The position numbers were made by a program, and so were the translations under genes. Shown in pieces: positions 61,257 to 64,000 of a stretch of 64,000 nucleotides of DNA (positions within the stretch are counted from its first letter, which is position 1; the number at the start of each line of letters is the position of its first letter). This stretch comes from Megaera sp965229545 (lineage in GTDB: Bacteria; Pseudomonadota; Alphaproteobacteria; Rickettsiales; Rickettsiaceae). Under the pieces are notes generated by a model that was not told the origin of the DNA, made no database searches, and was given only the letters and a program-made list of their open reading frames with translations. The stretch is from contig OZ245887.1 in NCBI GenBank assembly GCA_965229545.1, forward strand, positions 372,001-436,000, written 5' to 3'.

Positions 61257-61420
61257 ATAGTGGTATCTAATTTAATCTTATATTTTGTACCCCTAAAAGC
61301 ACCCATAATTTTATAGATTTAGTGATATCTTTTTGGATGTTATAAGACTATATATAACTCTAAAAGATAACATATTCAAGGGGTTTTTAGACTTGTTTAG
61401 ATTTTATTGGACGTTATATG
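61257..61420. other. Integrase leader and attachment region
   Basis: 164 bp between the integrase start and the tRNA-Ser 3' end. Contains CCCCTAAAAGCACCCATAAT and related C-rich repeats resembling integrase arm sites. Expected location of one attachment junction. Confidence 0.45.
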
Positions 61421-61510
61421 TGGCGGACAGGGTGAGATTCGAACTCACGGTACGGAGAACCGCACGCCGGTTTTCAAGACCGGATCCTTAAACCACTCGG
61501 ACACCTGTCC
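61421..61510 (-). tRNA. tRNA-Ser (anticodon TGA)
   Basis: 90 nt, minus strand, long variable arm, encoded CCA. Acceptor stem GGACAGG pairs with CCTGTCC; anticodon loop CTTGAAA giving TGA; T-arm GAGTTCGAATCTC. The integrative element begins at its 3' end. Confidence 0.95.
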
Positions 61511-61654
61511 TTATACTCGAAAGTAGTTAAAGTTGATAACAGAAAACTATTGTTATTTCAAGATAAAAATTATTAATACCCTTAAATAAAAATATTATGA
61601 TTGAAATATATATCTGCTATAGTGTGGCTTTCAGCCAATTCTGTAGATTGCAGG

Positions 61655-62935
61655 ATGGCAAGTAATACAATGGGCAAAACTGGTGAAAAAGTAAGGATGA
61701 AAGGAAAATCAGCAAATTATGTTGTTTTTGATATAGGCAGCAATAAAGTGGCAGCTATCGCCGCAAACATAAATAAAACAGGGGAAAGTACCATCGTTGC
61801 CCAAGTCTTACAATATTCTAATGGCTTCAAAGCAAGTACAGTCATAAATCTAGAAGCAGCAGAAAATAGTATTATCGCTGCTATTTATTCTCTTGAAAAA
61901 GAATGTGATAAAAGTATAAATGAAGTTACTATCTCGTTATCTAGCGGTTTTAAGTCTTATTATATTAATCATACACTCAAACTTGGAAACCAGCCAATTA
62001 ATAAGCAGGATATAAAAAAATTAATTCAAAAAGCTTTAGCGGACTTTTCTTTAAAAGATCAAGAAGTAATTCATTATTTTCCGATAGAATTTACTCTAGA
62101 TAAAGATAAAGTTGTAGATAACCCGAACGGCATGTATGCAAAGGAAATGAGTTGCCAAATACACGTTATTGCAGCAAATTCTTTAATACTCAAGAATTTA
62201 ACCAATTGTTTTGCTAGGTGTCATATAGAAGTTGGGGATATAGTACTTTCGATTTATGCTGATGGGCTAGCATGCCTTTCTGATGAGGAAAAAGAAACAG
62301 GAGCCATTATAATTAATATGGGAAGTCATATTACTAGTTTTGGGGTATTTTTTAAAGGAAAAATATTATATGTAGGTAGTGTACCAATTGGTAGTCATCA
62401 TATAACTTCTGATATAGCTAAATGTTTATCCATATCTATTAATACTGCAGAAAAACTAAAAATCTTATACGGGGATGTAAGGCCTGAGCTCTTTAATAAA
62501 AACGAATCTATTCGAATAGGAGATTTCGAACCAGAGAATAACTATAATACCAATTTAACAATTCCGATATCTAAATTAGCTGAAATTATTAGACCGAGAG
62601 TAGAAGAAATACTAGTCCTTTTAAAAAAAGAGTATGATGCTATAGGAATGGACCATTTACTCGCAAAGCGTATTGTTCTTACTGGGGGAGGTTCTGGGTT
62701 ACAAGGAATGAAAAATTTAGTAGCCGAAATATTTCACAAGCAGGTAAGGGTAGTTAAACTTGAGAATGCCCCTGCTTTTGCTGAAAATATTAGTAATATC
62801 GCAACATATTCAACTGCAATCGGCATGATTAGATCAAAAGCCTTGAAATATAAAAAGAATTCCTTTAAATCTGGCGAACAAGAAGATCTAGGATTGGCTA
62901 AAAAAATACTTTTATGGTTCAAGGAAAATATATAG
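61655..62935 (+). CDS. ftsA: Cell division protein FtsA
   Basis: Actin-like ATPase that tethers FtsZ to the membrane. Motifs: NYVVFDIGSNKVAAIAANIN (phosphate 1), GAIIINMGSHITSFGVFFKG (phosphate 2), VLTGGGSGLQGMKNLVAEIF (adenosine loop) and a C-terminal amphipathic helix (AKKILLWFKENI) for membrane binding. ATG 61655 gives 426 residues; ATGs at 61670 and 61688 are alternatives, the last with a good AAGG. The frame also extends further upstream. Intact. The next gene seems to start 4 bp later but is interrupted by an intron. Confidence 0.93.
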   Translation: MASNTMGKTGEKVRMKGKSANYVVFDIGSNKVAAIAANINKTGESTIVAQVLQYSNGFKASTVINLEAAENSIIAAIYSLEKECDKSINEVTISLSSGFKSYYINHTLKLGNQPINKQDIKKLIQKALADFSLKDQEVIHYFPIEFTLDKDKVVDNPNGMYAKEMSCQIHVIAANSLILKNLTNCFARCHIEVGDIVLSIYADGLACLSDEEKETGAIIINMGSHITSFGVFFKGKILYVGSVPIGSHHITSDIAKCLSISINTAEKLKILYGDVRPELFNKNESIRIGDFEPENNYNTNLTIPISKLAEIIRPRVEEILVLLKKEYDAIGMDHLLAKRIVLTGGGSGLQGMKNLVAEIFHKQVRVVKLENAPAFAENISNIATYSTAIGMIRSKALKYKKNSFKSGEQEDLGLAKKILLWFKENI

Positions 62936-62939
62936 GATT

Positions 62940-62967
62940 ATGTCTGTTAAAAATAGCAACCCCTTCT
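62940..62967 (+). other. Possible 5' end of the gene after ftsA, interrupted by intron
   Basis: ATG 62940 with TAGGA just before it opens MSVKNSNPF, which runs into the group II intron at 62968. The intron is in the same orientation, so splicing could restore the gene. The 3' exon is outside the window, so this is uncertain. Confidence 0.35.
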
Positions 62968-64000
62968 GAGCGGGCTGTTAAGTCGCTCAGATACTAGTAG
63001 GTGAAAGTCCTACCTCGGCAATTAGTGGTTTGGCCGAGTAGCTATGGCGTACGTATGGATAGTGATTGAAATGCGGAAGCAACGCTGACTAACGTGTCCC
63101 CAGACCCAAACCGTGGGAACGAGCAAATATACAGACCGTAACGAGAGTGAACCTTAGTAAGTCTCGTAAATGTTAGTCACACAAATATGTTGGGAGAGTG
63201 TGATGTAGGGTGATTCCGCTAAGCCTTTAGAATGCGGGCGAAAGCCAGTGTTTACTAATGGATTAACCATTAACTGAAGTTAGTATAGGAATTCGGGATA
63301 TAGAGGATGGTATGTATAGAAAGTATTTGAGGAAAACAGTCGAGACCTCACCCTGTCGCAGATAACTCACTGCGTAACGGAAAGTATAAGGCCGCCCGCT
63401 GAAATCTGGAAGAAAGCAGGAATGAGGAGTCGGAGGAGTTCATAGTACCAGCAATGTATAAGACAACAAAACTTATACTAGGGAAGGGGCTCTACTTTAA
63501 CTATGTTTATAATGAAAGAGGTATTAAGTGATTGCGAAAGCTATAAACACTCAAGAAAATATACGGGTACTTCAGCGTAAACTTTATCAAGCTGCCAAAG
63601 TTAATCCAAGACGCAAATTTGGTATGCTTTATGACAAGATGTATAGGCAAGATATTCTTATGCAATCTTGGAAGAAAGTAAAAGCGAATAAGGGAACACC
63701 AGGTGTAGATGAACAATCCATATCTTATATAGAAGAAGATATTGGAGTGGACGTCTTTCTAAACGAAATTAAGGATAGCTTAATAAGCAAAACTTATAAG
63801 CCTGCCCCAGTAAAAAGGGTATATATCCTTAAATCTAATGGGAAACAAAGACCCATAGGTATACCTACAATTGCAGATCGTGTAGTGCAAACATGTATGA
63901 AACTAGTTATTGAACCAATATTCGAAGCGGATTTTAAAGACTTCTCATATGGGTTTAGACCTAAGCGAAGTGCACATATGGCTCATAGAGAGATATATAT
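62968..64000 (+). mobile_element. Group II intron, second copy, cut by window end
   Basis: Nearly identical to 57165 onward (GAGCGGGCTGTTAAG...), without IS630. Only a handful of base differences, for example GCGGGCGAAAG against GGGGGCGAAAG near 63236. It lies 32 bp after the ftsA stop codon. Confidence 0.95.
63528..64000 (+). CDS. ltrA: Group II intron reverse transcriptase/maturase, 3'-truncated by window end
   Basis: Starts at GTG 63528 with the same GAGG site. 157 codons visible, matching the first copy except for a few residues (VIAKAI against VIVKAI, FGMLYDK against FGVLYDK). Runs off the window in the reverse transcriptase domain. Confidence 0.93.
   Translation, partial: MIAKAINTQENIRVLQRKLYQAAKVNPRRKFGMLYDKMYRQDILMQSWKKVKANKGTPGVDEQSISYIEEDIGVDVFLNEIKDSLISKTYKPAPVKRVYILKSNGKQRPIGIPTIADRVVQTCMKLVIEPIFEADFKDFSYGFRPKRSAHMAHREIY

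Noticed and set aside
61421..61445. Direct repeat of the tRNA-Ser 3' end as the far attachment site
   Set aside because: I could not find a convincing second copy in the window; only a partial resemblance at about 43530.
1..64000. CRISPR array
   Set aside because: No regularly spaced short repeats with unique spacers and no cas genes were seen; repeats are IS copies, introns and the linker palindromes.

Overview
The window is AT-rich and crowded with broken genes and insertion sequences. It carries a lipid A/fatty-acid operon (lpxD-fabZ-lpxA-lpxI), fmt, ftsA, a Ti-type TraD, a small HD ppGpp hydrolase-like gene, a ProP-type transporter and a WGR protein. This mix, with so much decay, points to an obligate intracellular alphaproteobacterium of the Rickettsiaceae (Rickettsia or a close relative). 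The assignment is inferred from gene content only.

Layout. 1-2317: phrB (5' end outside the window) and fmt. 2420-5302: a large unrecognised gene broken by frameshifts and an IS630 element. 5401-16220: plasmid- or RAGE-like debris, with IS256-family fragments, an XRE regulator, a VapBC pair, a ParA gene split by IS630, a winged-helix-like gene, TraD, DUF721, a WGR remnant and a PD-(D/E)XK nuclease pseudogene. 16221-21244: minus-strand operon of a small membrane protein, lpxD, fabZ, lpxA, lpxI and a decayed M61-type peptidase. 21363-33425: IS256 copies (two carrying a nested IS630), a decayed island with a serine recombinase ending inside tRNA-Arg, an ABC-ATPase fragment, a group II intron scar and a symporter fragment. 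33522-40720: mostly chromosomal genes, namely a spore-coat-U-like protein, a GNAT acetyltransferase, prs (split by IS630), a secreted small protein, an M32 carboxypeptidase, cupredoxin-FTR1 and yciB. 40785-43299: a dead IS21. 43643-48577: membrane protein remnants, IS256 with an 8-bp target duplication, a proP pseudogene and an HD hydrolase. About 48.7-61.3 kb: an integrative element beside tRNA-Ser with integrase, coiled-coil protein, AlpA, Toprim/primase and a DUF3631-exonuclease-DNA polymerase A fusion. 61655-64000: ftsA, then a second group II intron running off the end.

Mobile DNA dominates: seven IS630 copies (1132-1133 bp, TA target duplication, three with an intact 343-codon transposase), seven IS256 copies or fragments (none intact), one IS21, two group II introns and an intron scar. 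Nesting gives a chronology: IS256 and the introns were present before some IS630 insertions. Most IS256 copies lack target duplications and have unrelated genes at their two ends, which suggests that recombination between copies has reshuffled the chromosome.

The most unusual item is the 1084-codon frame joining a DUF3631-type helicase/ATPase to a 3'-5' exonuclease and family A polymerase. Its linker is built of nested inverted repeats, and it now carries two stop codons.
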